NCBI RefSeq assembly: GCF_000421545.1
Contig: NZ_ATXF01000005.1
Span: 1-64,000 of the forward strand
Direction of reading: 5' to 3'
Length of the DNA: 64,000 nt
Source of the DNA: Agromyces italicus DSM 16388
Lineage (GTDB): Bacteria; Actinomycetota; Actinomycetes; Actinomycetales; Microbacteriaceae
In this document: piece after piece, positions 51,130 through 62,079 of the stretch
How positions within the stretch are numbered: the stretch's first letter is position 1
Layout: every line of letters begins with the position of its first letter
The notes under the pieces: generated by a model
Seen by the model: the letters and a program-made list of their open reading frames with translations, nothing else
The model's database searches: none
What the model was told of the DNA's origin: nothing
Made by a program: the position numbers and the translations under genes

Positions 51130-51152
51130 AGTGTACTGATTGTTAGTACACT
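51130..51152. promoter_or_regulatory. Palindromic operator-like site
   Basis: The perfect arms agtgtact (51130-51137) and agtacact (51145-51152) are separated by 7 nt, in a less GC-rich patch just upstream of the small zinc-ribbon gene and overlapping the end of the 51155 small frame. The size fits a dimeric HTH regulator. Confidence 0.6.
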
Positions 51153-51154
51153 AA

Positions 51155-51355
51155 TCAATCACGCGGTGCCGGCGCGGTCGACAGCGGCGCGATCGACACC
51201 GGCACGGCCGTCGCCTGCTTCCCGGGGCGCCGGGGTTCGGCGTACCAGTGGTCCTCACCACGAGGGCACGAACACGCGAGCGCCACGGTCTCCTCGATCG
51301 TCACCGCGCGAAAGAACTCGCGGTGCGGAATCTGAACTGCACGTCGTCGTCGCAT
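51155..51355 (-). CDS. Possible small protein with CSC motif
   Basis: The 66-residue frame (REFFRAVTIEETVALACSCP, HWYAEPRRPG) has GC-rich third positions in its latter two thirds, supporting coding. No family is recognised and there is no strong ribosome binding site. It could be spurious. Confidence 0.35.
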   Translation of the reverse strand: MRRRRAVQIPHREFFRAVTIEETVALACSCPRGEDHWYAEPRRPGKQATAVPVSIAPLSTAPAPRD

Positions 51356-51450
51356 GGCCTCGGAGCTCCCGTCGGACGCACCCCGTCGGCGTCCCTCATC
51401 CGAAGAGACCGATCGACGTGCCGATCATGACGCCGTTCGCCGAAATCGGT

Positions 51451-52332
51451 TCAGAGCTGCGAACCCGACACGGCGAAGGTGTCGCACGCTCCTGCGCCCT
51501 GTTCGAAGCCCGTCTCGAACCAGCGCACCCGCTGCTCGCTCGTGCCGTGCGTGAAGGTGTGCGGGTTCACCTGTCCCTGGGCGGCCTGCTGGATCCGGTC
51601 GTCGCCCACGGCGGCGGCGGCGCTCAACGCGTCGCGGTACTGCGTCTGGCTGATCGGCTGGAGGAACGGGACCCCGCTGTCGTCGGGAACCTCCGAGGCG
51701 TCCGCCGCCCACGCCCCCGCGAAGCAGTCGGCCTGCAGCTCGACCCGCACGGCGCTCGACGCGGGCCCGGTCTGGCCGTCCTGTGCCCGCTCGAGGATGC
51801 CGAGCACGTTCTGCACGTGGTGGCCCCACTCGTGGGCGATCACGTACATCTCGGCCAGCGGTCCGCCGTTCGAGCCGAAGCGCTGACGCAGTTCGTCGTA
51901 GAACGTCACGTCGATGTAGACGGTCTGGTCGGGCGGGCAGTAGAACGGCCCCGTGGCCGAGGAGGCGTTGCCGCACCCCGTCGTCGTCGCCTGGTCGAAG
52001 AGGATGAACGCCTGCGGGCCGGCGTAGTCGAAGCCGAGGTCCACCGACTCCCGCTCCCAGTACTCCTCGAGCGACGCCGAAGCGCCCTGCATGCGGCACT
52101 CGACGTCCTCGTTCGCGTCGGCGCCGGTCTGGCAGTGCTCGAGGGAGGAGTCGCTCGCCGCCGGAGCACCGCCGCCGCCGCCGCCGAGGAGGCCCGTGAG
52201 GTCGACCCCCAGGAACTGCGAGAGCACGAACAGCGCGACGACACCGAGGCCGCCGCCGACGGCGATGCCCGTGTTCCTTCCGCGCTTGGAGGCCTTGCCG
52301 CCGCTGATGTCCGCCTCGGGATTGAACGTCAT
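51451..52332 (-). CDS. Neutral zinc metallopeptidase (YpfJ family)
   Basis: The 293-residue protein has a cytoplasmic basic start (SKRGRNTG), one membrane helix (about 22-44), a glycine-rich linker and an extracellular metallopeptidase domain with HEWGHH, as well as four or more cysteines probably in disulfides. The YpfJ/YpfJ-like family is of unknown substrate. It is transcribed after the proline iminopeptidase, 9 nt from its stop. Confidence 0.93.
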   Translation of the reverse strand: MTFNPEADISGGKASKRGRNTGIAVGGGLGVVALFVLSQFLGVDLTGLLGGGGGGAPAASDSSLEHCQTGADANEDVECRMQGASASLEEYWERESVDLGFDYAGPQAFILFDQATTTGCGNASSATGPFYCPPDQTVYIDVTFYDELRQRFGSNGGPLAEMYVIAHEWGHHVQNVLGILERAQDGQTGPASSAVRVELQADCFAGAWAADASEVPDDSGVPFLQPISQTQYRDALSAAAAVGDDRIQQAAQGQVNPHTFTHGTSEQRVRWFETGFEQGAGACDTFAVSGSQL

Positions 52333-52341
52333 GGCCCGACG

Positions 52342-54183
<1,842 letters not shown>

Positions 54184-54204
54184 CTACTCCCGCCACGCGG
54201 CTAG

Positions 54205-55224
<1,020 letters not shown>

Positions 55225-55264
55225 GCCCGAGCCCCCCGGTCACGGCGCCTCGTAGACTGAGGGC

Positions 55265-55438
55265 ATGGCCGATTCCCCCTCGCCCGCAGCCCGTCGCAAG
55301 CAACTCATCGTCGGCCTCGTCGTCGGCCTTCTCGTGGGCGTGGGCGTGAGCCTCTGGACGGGGTTCTGGCTGTGGCTCGCCGCGGGCGCCGTGGTCGGCG
55401 CGGTCGCGGGCCTCTTGATGCGCCCGCCGGCCGAATAG
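55265..55438 (+). CDS. Small two-helix membrane protein
   Basis: The 57-residue frame (ADSPSPAARRKQLIVGLVVG followed by LLVGVGVSLWTGFWLWL) runs from an ATG 40 nt after mdh to a TAG. It has a charged start, two hydrophobic segments and a C-terminal MRPPAE. GC-rich third positions support coding. Function unknown. Confidence 0.65.
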   Translation: MADSPSPAARRKQLIVGLVVGLLVGVGVSLWTGFWLWLAAGAVVGAVAGLLMRPPAE

Positions 55439-55452
55439 CCCCCGACCCTCCC

Positions 55453-56223
55453 CTACGCGGACTCCCGCAGGCGCGACCGCACGTAGACCTCGATACCGTC
55501 GATGAGGCGTGCGAGCCCGAACTCGAACGCCTCGCCCGGTGCGGTCTCGACGGCACCGGCGGCCCGGCCGACACGGCCCGAGACGGGATAGCGCCCAGGG
55601 TCCATGATGCGGTCGAGCAGCGGCGCGTTTCGCGCCCACCAGTCGTCGTCGGTCTGGGCCGAGCTGCGCTGCAGCCGCTGGGCGTCGATGTGCGACCGGG
55701 CGGGCCCCGCGACGAAGCCGAGCAGCATCGTGAGTACACGATCGAGGTCGACGTCGTCGAGACCGAAACCGTCGAGGGCGCGCAGGCACCACTCCCAATG
55801 GTCGGAGATGTGCGGACCGAGCGGCGGACGGCTGGTGTCGATGTCGAGCAACCACGGATGGCGCAGGTACTCCTCCCACTGGATGCGGGCGATCAACGCG
55901 AGCCGGTCGCGCAGCGATCCGCGTGGGCGCGGCAGCGGCACCTCTCCGGCCACGTGGTCGACCATGAGGTCGATGAGCTCGGCCCGGCCGGGCACGTAGG
56001 TGTAGACCGACATGGGCTTGAGCCCCAGCCGATCGGCGACGCGACGCATCGAGAGCGCGCCGATGCCCTCGTCGTCGGCGAGCCGGATGGCCGCGCCGAG
56101 CACCTCGTCGATGCTCGAGCTCTGCTTGGGGCCTCGGCTGCCGACGGGTCGGCCGAGCCGTTCGCGCCACAGCAGTCGGAGCGTCAGGTCGGGCTCCTCG
56201 AGCCCCGTCGAATCGCCGGCCAT
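55453..56223 (-). CDS. TetR-family transcriptional regulator
   Basis: The 256-residue protein has an N-terminal HTH (IGALSMRRVADRLGLKPMSVYTYVPGRAELIDLMVD) preceded by an unusually long basic stretch, and a C-terminal TetR_C ligand domain (LLGFVAGPARSHIDAQRL). It is downstream of the acyl-CoA oxidase on the same strand, after a terminator. Ligand unknown. Confidence 0.9.
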   Translation of the reverse strand: MAGDSTGLEEPDLTLRLLWRERLGRPVGSRGPKQSSSIDEVLGAAIRLADDEGIGALSMRRVADRLGLKPMSVYTYVPGRAELIDLMVDHVAGEVPLPRPRGSLRDRLALIARIQWEEYLRHPWLLDIDTSRPPLGPHISDHWEWCLRALDGFGLDDVDLDRVLTMLLGFVAGPARSHIDAQRLQRSSAQTDDDWWARNAPLLDRIMDPGRYPVSGRVGRAAGAVETAPGEAFEFGLARLIDGIEVYVRSRLRESA

Positions 56224-56283
56224 GCGCGCCAGCATACATTCTCCGTAGCCCTCACGAAGTTTCACGGGCGCCCGCGAACGAGT

Positions 56284-56322
56284 CGGGGCCGGGGCATCCG
56301 AGAAATGGATGCCCCGGCCCCG
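56284..56322 (-). terminator. Terminator after acyl-CoA oxidase
   Basis: A perfect 16-bp hairpin, cggggccggggcatcc and ggatgccccggccccg with a seven-nt loop, lies 17 nt past the stop of the minus-strand gene. It precedes the TetR promoter region. Confidence 0.85.
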
Positions 56323-56338
56323 AGCCGCTCGCTCGTCG

Positions 56339-58477
56339 TTACCTCTTCTTCGATTTCGCCTTCTCGGGCACGGGCAGCGTGCCCGCACGACGCTGCTCCT
56401 CGAAGTACGCGCGCGCCTCGTCCTGGCGCTCCTGCTCGATGCCGCTCGCGATCGTCGCGCGCAGGTGCTCGGGCCCGAAGCCGAACGCGTCGACGAGGCC
56501 CTGCGCGTGCGGGCGCAGCCGCTCGATCAGCCGGTCGATGTACGCGGTCACCGACTGCGCGCGCTGCGGCGAGAGACGCCCGTTGATCAGGTACCAGGCG
56601 GCGTGCTTCTCGATGAGGCCCAGCCCGAACAGGTCGCGCACCCAGGTCAGCACCTGCTTGGTGCCCTCGTCCTCGACGCGGGCGAGGCCGCGGGTGAACG
56701 CCTCCCACTGCAGCAGCTCGCCGTGGGCGCGGGCCGCCTCGATCAGCTGGTTCTGATTGCGGTTGAACGCGGCGGCGGCGTCGGCCTTCGGCAGCTTGCG
56801 CGCGTCGCGCAGGCGACCGGCGATCTCGGCGATCATCGTCTCGACGCGATCGGTCAGCAGCTCGCGCTGCGACTTCTCGTCGCGGAGCTCGCTCACCGAT
56901 CGCGCGGTCGAGCCGAAGTCGGCGATCGTCTGGGCGAGGCGACGAAGGCCGGTGCCGTGATACGCGCGCTCGGCGGTCTGCGCCACAACATAGCGGGCCA
57001 TCGCGCCCGCGTCCGCGTCCTTGAACTGCTTCGAGAAGTCCGTCAGCAGGCGCTTCGCCACGAGCTGGAGCAGCACGTTGTTGTCGCCTTCGAAGGTCAC
57101 GTAGATGTCGAGATCATGCCGGAGGCCGACGAGGCGGTTCTCGGCGATGAAGCCGGCGCCGCCGCAGGCCTCACGCGCCTCCTGGAGGGTGTCGAGCGCG
57201 TGCCACGTCGACAGCGGCTTCAGCGCGGCGGCGATCGTCTCGAGGTCCTGGCGGTCGTCGTCGGTGTCGGCCTTGCCGCTGAACACCGCGTCGAACTTCA
57301 CGAGGAACTCGTCGTGCGCGAAGACCTGCGCGTAGGTCGTGGCGAGGCGCGGCAGCAGGCGACGCTGGTGGCGCTGGTAGTCGAGCAGCACCTCCTCGTC
57401 GGTGTCGCTCGACGCGGTGAACTGGCGGCGCTGGTTGCCGTAGGTGATCGCGATCGCAAGACCCATGGCGCTTGCGGTGGTCGCGGCGCCGTCGAGCGAG
57501 ACGCGGCCCTGCACGAGGGTGCCGAGCATCGTGAAGAAGCGGCGGCCGGGGCTCTCGATCGGCGACGAGTAGGTGCCGTCGGCCGCGACGTCGCCGTAGC
57601 GGTTGAGCAGGTTCTCGCGCGGGACGCGCACGTTCGTGAAGTGCAGCCGACCGTTGTCGATGCCGTTGAGCCCGCCCTTCAGGCCGTCGTCCTCACCGCC
57701 GACGCCCGGCAGGAACTCGCCCTCGTCGTCGCGGATGGGCACGTAGAAGCAGTGCACGCCGTGGTTGACGCCCTTGGTGACGAGTTGCGCGAAGACGGTC
57801 GCGTGCTTGCCGTGGAGCCCGGCGTTGCCGAGGAACTCCTTCCACGCCGCACGGAACGGCGTGTGGATGACGAACTCCTCCGTCGCCTCGTCGTACGTCG
57901 CCGTCGTGGCGATCGACGCGACGTCGGAGCCGTGCCCGATCTCGGTCATCGCGAAGGCGCCGGGCACCTCGAGCGACATGATCGCGGGCAGCCACTTCTC
58001 ATGGTGCGGCGCGGTGCCGAGGTGCAGCACCGCCGCGCCGAAGAGACCCCACTGCACACCCGACTTGATCTGCAGACTCGGGTCGGCGATGACGAGCTCC
58101 TCGAAGGCGGCGATGTTGCCGCCGTGGTCGTCGAGGCCGCCGAGCGACGTCGGGTAGGCGCGCTGGATCGCGCCCTCCTCGACGAGGATCTTCAACTGCC
58201 CGAGCACCCGCTCGCGGTGCTCGGCCATCGTGAGCCCCTCGATGCGCTGCAACTCCGGTCGGGCGGCGCGCTCGCGCGCCGCGAGGCGCACCTCGGGCCA
58301 GGTGCCGAGAAGCTGACGGCCGAGCGCCGCCACATCGAGACGGGGCGAGGATGCCGTGCTCTCGGCCGGCTCCGAGGCCGTCTTCGCTGCCGCCTCCGAT
58401 GCCGTCGGCGAAGGGGGTGCGGGGGCGCGCGTCGGCGCGGGGCTCTGCTTCGAGGTGCGGGGTGCCGTGTCAACCAT
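56339..58477 (-). CDS. Acyl-CoA oxidase/dehydrogenase-family protein
   Basis: The 712-residue flavoenzyme resembles peroxisomal-type acyl-CoA oxidases: a Pro/Ser/Ala-rich start of 45 residues, the N-terminal domain (FAMTEIGHGSDVASIATTATYD), the FAD-binding domain and the DALVLVGG-like C-terminal region with CGGAGFIAENRL carrying the catalytic Glu region. It oxidises acyl-CoA at the alpha-beta bond. The C-terminus is Lys/Arg-rich. Expression may be controlled by the following TetR gene. Confidence 0.93.
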   Translation of the reverse strand: MVDTAPRTSKQSPAPTRAPAPPSPTASEAAAKTASEPAESTASSPRLDVAALGRQLLGTWPEVRLAARERAARPELQRIEGLTMAEHRERVLGQLKILVEEGAIQRAYPTSLGGLDDHGGNIAAFEELVIADPSLQIKSGVQWGLFGAAVLHLGTAPHHEKWLPAIMSLEVPGAFAMTEIGHGSDVASIATTATYDEATEEFVIHTPFRAAWKEFLGNAGLHGKHATVFAQLVTKGVNHGVHCFYVPIRDDEGEFLPGVGGEDDGLKGGLNGIDNGRLHFTNVRVPRENLLNRYGDVAADGTYSSPIESPGRRFFTMLGTLVQGRVSLDGAATTASAMGLAIAITYGNQRRQFTASSDTDEEVLLDYQRHQRRLLPRLATTYAQVFAHDEFLVKFDAVFSGKADTDDDRQDLETIAAALKPLSTWHALDTLQEAREACGGAGFIAENRLVGLRHDLDIYVTFEGDNNVLLQLVAKRLLTDFSKQFKDADAGAMARYVVAQTAERAYHGTGLRRLAQTIADFGSTARSVSELRDEKSQRELLTDRVETMIAEIAGRLRDARKLPKADAAAAFNRNQNQLIEAARAHGELLQWEAFTRGLARVEDEGTKQVLTWVRDLFGLGLIEKHAAWYLINGRLSPQRAQSVTAYIDRLIERLRPHAQGLVDAFGFGPEHLRATIASGIEQERQDEARAYFEEQRRAGTLPVPEKAKSKKR

Positions 58478-58687
58478 CGTCGGTCTCGTCCTTCGTCTGC
58501 GGTCCGGGCGCGTGCGGAGCACGCCTCATTCCACGGTAGGACGACGCCCTGCGAGTCCGAAACAGTGCGTTCTCCCTCTACAAATACGCACGGAGGGCGC
58601 TCGACGTCAACTGTGCGCCATCTACAAAGCCGAGCGACGGAATCATTGGGGCATCCACAACTTCACCCGCGGCGCGGCGACCACGGC

Positions 58688-59083
58688 TCAGCTGCCGAAG
58701 AAGTCGCGCGCCCTCCCCGACCACAGCATCCCGATGACGACCAGGGAGATCGCTGCGCTGAAGTACTCGCCGATCGCTCCCGGCGGGTAGACGATCGCGA
58801 GATAGACCGACGCCCCGATCGAGAGCATCTGAAACACGGTGATCACGAGGCGGGCGCCGCTCGAGCCGCGGAGGAGGCCGGTACCGACGATCATCACGAC
58901 CGCGCCGATCACGATCGAAAGGATGGCGGAGGTGATGAGCTGACTCGCCCCGCCGAACATCTCGACCGTCGACGCGACGCTCGTCTGGAAGAGCAGGATG
59001 CTGCCGCCGATGATGTCGAACAGTCCCGAGATCCACGTGAGCACGGCGACGAGCGTCACCCCGGCGGGTCGTTTCGCGGTCAT
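58688..59083 (-). CDS. Small four-helix membrane protein
   Basis: The 131-residue protein has four membrane helices (GVTLVAVLTWISGLFDIIGG, LITSAILSIVIGAVVMIVG, LVITVFQMLSIGASVYLAIV, ISLVVIGMLW) and very little extramembrane sequence. It resembles DUF7144-like or generic small membrane proteins. Function unknown. Confidence 0.75.
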   Translation of the reverse strand: MTAKRPAGVTLVAVLTWISGLFDIIGGSILLFQTSVASTVEMFGGASQLITSAILSIVIGAVVMIVGTGLLRGSSGARLVITVFQMLSIGASVYLAIVYPPGAIGEYFSAAISLVVIGMLWSGRARDFFGS

Positions 59084-59120
59084 GGCGCGATGCTAGCCCC
59101 GTGTACGCCGAAGCGCACCG

Positions 59121-59177
59121 CGAACCGTCGCAATCGGCGAGATCCGGTCATGAAGATCGACCGATTGCGACGGTTCG
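59121..59177. terminator. Bidirectional inverted repeat downstream of the GH3 gene
   Basis: The perfect 17-bp arms cgaaccgtcgcaatcgg (59121-59137) and ccgattgcgacggttcg (59161-59177) enclose 23 nt. It lies just past the GH3 stop and before the membrane protein gene, probably a terminator or operator of the downstream gene. Confidence 0.7.
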
Positions 59178-59187
59178 GGCGGCGGGT

Positions 59188-61026
59188 TCAGCCCTCGTAG
59201 CGGAGACCGTACCCGTGCGGGAAGAGCGGGTCGACGGTGTCGAAGGGCACGTCGGGACGGCTCGCCTCGACCGCGGCCATGGTGCGCGGGAGGTCGAACG
59301 GCAGGCGGCCCTCGGGCGCTGCGGCCCCGGTCAGCACGTCGAGCAGGGCCCGGTCGCTCGCGCCCCAGTTGCCCGTGAGCGCCGCGACCTCGTCGACGAT
59401 CGGCGTGAGGATCGCGGGCCGGTCGAGGAACACGTCGACGACGGTCGGCACCGCGTCCGCGATCTCGCGCAGGTGCGCAAGGCGCTCCTCGGGGAAGTCG
59501 AGCGACCCCGAGTGGAAGAAGTTCTCGAAGAACGTCGGACGCTCCTCGAACGGCGCGGCGAGACGCAGGATCGCGACGTCGGCCTCGGCCGGACTTGCGA
59601 CGACCTCGCCGTACTCGCCCGCAACCTCGGGCACGACGCCTTCGACGTAGAGCTTCAGCCCGCGAGCGAGCGGCAGGGTGGGCGCGGCAGCGCCCGAGGC
59701 ATCCGTGCGCTCGCGGTTGACCAGCAGTGTGATCGCCGCGCGCTGCGCCGCCTCGCCCGCGGCGACGAACTCCGCGGACCCGACGACGCGCTTCGCGCGC
59801 TCGACGTCGACGAAGCGGTGCTCGAAGAGCCCGAGCACGAACTTCTCCCGGAGCAGGCGCCTGGCCGAGGCATCCACCCGTTCTTCGGCGATCTCGCCGT
59901 CGCGCACGAGCTCGATGAGGAGTTCGGGGCACGCCTCGCCGCCGAACTGGTCGCAACCGGCGTCGATGACCTTCTTGACCCGCTCGCGCGGGCTCAGGTG
60001 CTCGACGCCCCACGCACGCGCGGGGAACGGCTCGCCCATGATCTCGTCGTCGGTGATGAGGCCCCAGTCGGTGCAGACGATGCCGTCGAAGCCGTAGCGC
60101 TCGCGAAGCAGCCCGGTCACGACCGACTTGTTGAAGCCGAAGCCGACCTCCTCGTACTCCGTGCCGACGGGCATGCCGTAGTACGGCATGATCTGGCTCG
60201 TGCCGGCCTCGAACGCCGCCTCGAACGGCTTCAGGTGGAGCTCGAACTCGCCGCCGGGGTAGACCTGCTCGCGCCCGTGGCCGAAGTGGGGGTCCTCGCC
60301 GTCCTGCTGGGGACCGCCGCCCGGGAAGTGCTTGGTCATCGTCGCGACGGAGTCGTGGCCGAGGGTCTCGCCCTGGAAGCCTCGGATGTAGGCGGCGCCG
60401 AGCCGCGATGCGAGCTCGACGTCCTCGCCGAACGTCTGCAGGGCCCGCGACCAGCGCGGCTCGGTCGCGAGATCGATCTGCGGGTGCAGGGCGACGCGGA
60501 TGCCGACGGCCGTGTACTCCTGACGGGCGATGTCGGCGAAGCGCTCGACCGTCGCCTCGTCGCCGATCGCCGCGAGGCCCATCGGCTCGGGCCAGACCGA
60601 GAAGGCGCCGGCGAACAGGGCCGCGAGCGGGTTGTCGCTGTACGAGTTGCGCGGGTCGCTCGAGATCGTCACCGGGATGCCGAGCCGCGTCGCGGCGGCG
60701 AGCTCCTGCAGCCGGTTGTGCCACTCGGCGAAGGCACCCGGGTCGGCGGGCGCCTGGTGGATGTTGAAATGGTTCATCTTGAGCCCGTTGACGAACGCGT
60801 CGGTCGAGCCGCCACCGGCCACACCCGCCTCCTCGGCGAGGGTGCCGTCGGGGTTGATGCCGATCACCGTCTGGAAGAAGAGGCCCGCCTTCTCTTCGAG
60901 CGTCATCTGGGCGAGCAGGATCTCGACGCGCTCGGCGATCGGCAGGCTCGCGTCGCGGTATCGCGCGTCGATGGGGGCGGTGTCGTCGGCGGATGCCGCG
61001 GCATCCCGGTTCTGCAGCTCGGTCAT
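59188..61026 (-). CDS. GH3 glycoside hydrolase (beta-glucosidase-like)
   Basis: The 612-residue protein has the GH3 N-terminal barrel (MTLEEKAGLFFQTVIGIN), KHFPGGGPQQDGEDPHFGHG and nucleophile D320 in VCTDWGL, followed by the alpha/beta sandwich. It has no signal peptide, so it probably acts on imported beta-linked oligosaccharides or aryl glucosides. The adjacent tandem TetR gene downstream in the window is a likely regulator. Confidence 0.93.
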   Translation of the reverse strand: MTELQNRDAAASADDTAPIDARYRDASLPIAERVEILLAQMTLEEKAGLFFQTVIGINPDGTLAEEAGVAGGGSTDAFVNGLKMNHFNIHQAPADPGAFAEWHNRLQELAAATRLGIPVTISSDPRNSYSDNPLAALFAGAFSVWPEPMGLAAIGDEATVERFADIARQEYTAVGIRVALHPQIDLATEPRWSRALQTFGEDVELASRLGAAYIRGFQGETLGHDSVATMTKHFPGGGPQQDGEDPHFGHGREQVYPGGEFELHLKPFEAAFEAGTSQIMPYYGMPVGTEYEEVGFGFNKSVVTGLLRERYGFDGIVCTDWGLITDDEIMGEPFPARAWGVEHLSPRERVKKVIDAGCDQFGGEACPELLIELVRDGEIAEERVDASARRLLREKFVLGLFEHRFVDVERAKRVVGSAEFVAAGEAAQRAAITLLVNRERTDASGAAAPTLPLARGLKLYVEGVVPEVAGEYGEVVASPAEADVAILRLAAPFEERPTFFENFFHSGSLDFPEERLAHLREIADAVPTVVDVFLDRPAILTPIVDEVAALTGNWGASDRALLDVLTGAAAPEGRLPFDLPRTMAAVEASRPDVPFDTVDPLFPHGYGLRYEG

Positions 61027-61086
61027 GCCGGCACTCCTTCATGCTGGGGGCTGGGTGCGCCGCGATGGCCGCACCCTCTGATCATA

Positions 61087-61122
61087 AACCGAGCGACATT
61101 CGGGATTGAAGGCCGCTCGGTT
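61087..61122. promoter_or_regulatory. Operator-like inverted repeat upstream of GH3
   Basis: Arms aaccgagcg (61087-61095) and cgctcggtt (61114-61122) flank 18 nt, just upstream of the GH3 start and downstream of the phosphatase stop. It could be an operator for the double-TetR regulator or a terminator. Confidence 0.55.
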
Positions 61123-61148
61123 CGTTCGGAGACGATTCCCATATCGAC

Positions 61149-61955
61149 TCAGTCGGAGCCGGCCTCGACGTAGCTCAGGTCGTTGACGGTGCGCACCGTC
61201 CATTCGCCGCCCCGGTAGACGAGCTCCGACACCGCGCCGTTCTCGATGCCCGCAGTGACCTCGCCGAGGTCGGCGCCGAGCGCCTCGAGCGCAGCCATGA
61301 TCGTGATGCCGCTCGAGACGACGAGCACGTTGCCGCCCTTCTTCGACTGCCCCTCCGCGATCTCCTCGAGCGCGGCGACCGCCCGGTCGGCGACCTCGCC
61401 CGAGGTCTCGGCCGTGTAGCCCGAGCCTTCGTTGAGACGCGCCATCGCGTCGAGCGCCGCGTTCATGTCGAACTCGGGGTCTTCGAAGAGTTCGCCGACA
61501 TGGGCGTAGCCGAGTTCGACGGCGATCTCGTTCCAGGTCTCGAGGCCGTCGCTGCCCTCGTACTTGCCGAAGGCGATCTCGCGCAGGCGCTCGTCGCGCA
61601 CGGCCTCGCCGCGGTAGCCGACCTCGTCGAGCGCGAGCGACACCGTCTCCCAGTGCCGCACCATATCGGCCGAGTACGCGGCGTCGAAGTCGACGCCGGC
61701 TTCGGCGAGCCCGGCGCCGAGGTGCTCGGCGACCTCGCGCCCTTCGTCGGTGAGCGGCGAGTCCGACCAGCCCTGCACGCGCTCGAGCGCGTTGAGCATG
61801 GTCTCGCCGTGGCGGGTGAGGTAGATCGTGACGGGCTGGGCCTTGGGCTTCTTGGCGACGGGTTCGACCGCCTGCGCCGACATGGCGGCGAGCGAGCAGA
61901 GGGCGACGGCGACGGCGCCGGCCGCGGCGAGGCGGATGAAACGACGAGACGACAT
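61149..61955 (-). CDS. Secreted histidine phosphatase
   Basis: The 268-residue protein starts with a signal peptide (SRRFIRLAAAGAVAVALCSLA ... AQA split) and a histidine phosphatase domain with catalytic TRHGETMLN and second His region VLVVSSGITIM. The second catalytic His, usually in a GHG or SHG motif, appears replaced by the SSG stretch, so activity is uncertain. It is followed, in transcription, by GH3. Confidence 0.88.
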   Translation of the reverse strand: MSSRRFIRLAAAGAVAVALCSLAAMSAQAVEPVAKKPKAQPVTIYLTRHGETMLNALERVQGWSDSPLTDEGREVAEHLGAGLAEAGVDFDAAYSADMVRHWETVSLALDEVGYRGEAVRDERLREIAFGKYEGSDGLETWNEIAVELGYAHVGELFEDPEFDMNAALDAMARLNEGSGYTAETSGEVADRAVAALEEIAEGQSKKGGNVLVVSSGITIMAALEALGADLGEVTAGIENGAVSELVYRGGEWTVRTVNDLSYVEAGSD

Positions 61956-62079
61956 TGTCCGGTGACCTTTCGGATCGGGTGGGGGTGCGATTGCAGGGAG
62001 CCTAGCGCAGATTCGACCGCTTGGTAACAAAATTTCGATCGACGGCGGCGGTAGCCTCGAGAACGATGAGGATGACCCG

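Noticed and set aside
56309-59200. A plus-strand open frame of over 900 codons opposite the acyl-CoA oxidase.
   Set aside because: It mirrors the oxidase gene, has no recognisable domain and no ribosome binding site; the minus-strand protein has clear family motifs.
59101-61173. A plus-strand open frame of nearly 700 codons opposite GH3.
   Set aside because: It is antisense to a gene with GH3 catalytic motifs and contains only low-complexity composition.
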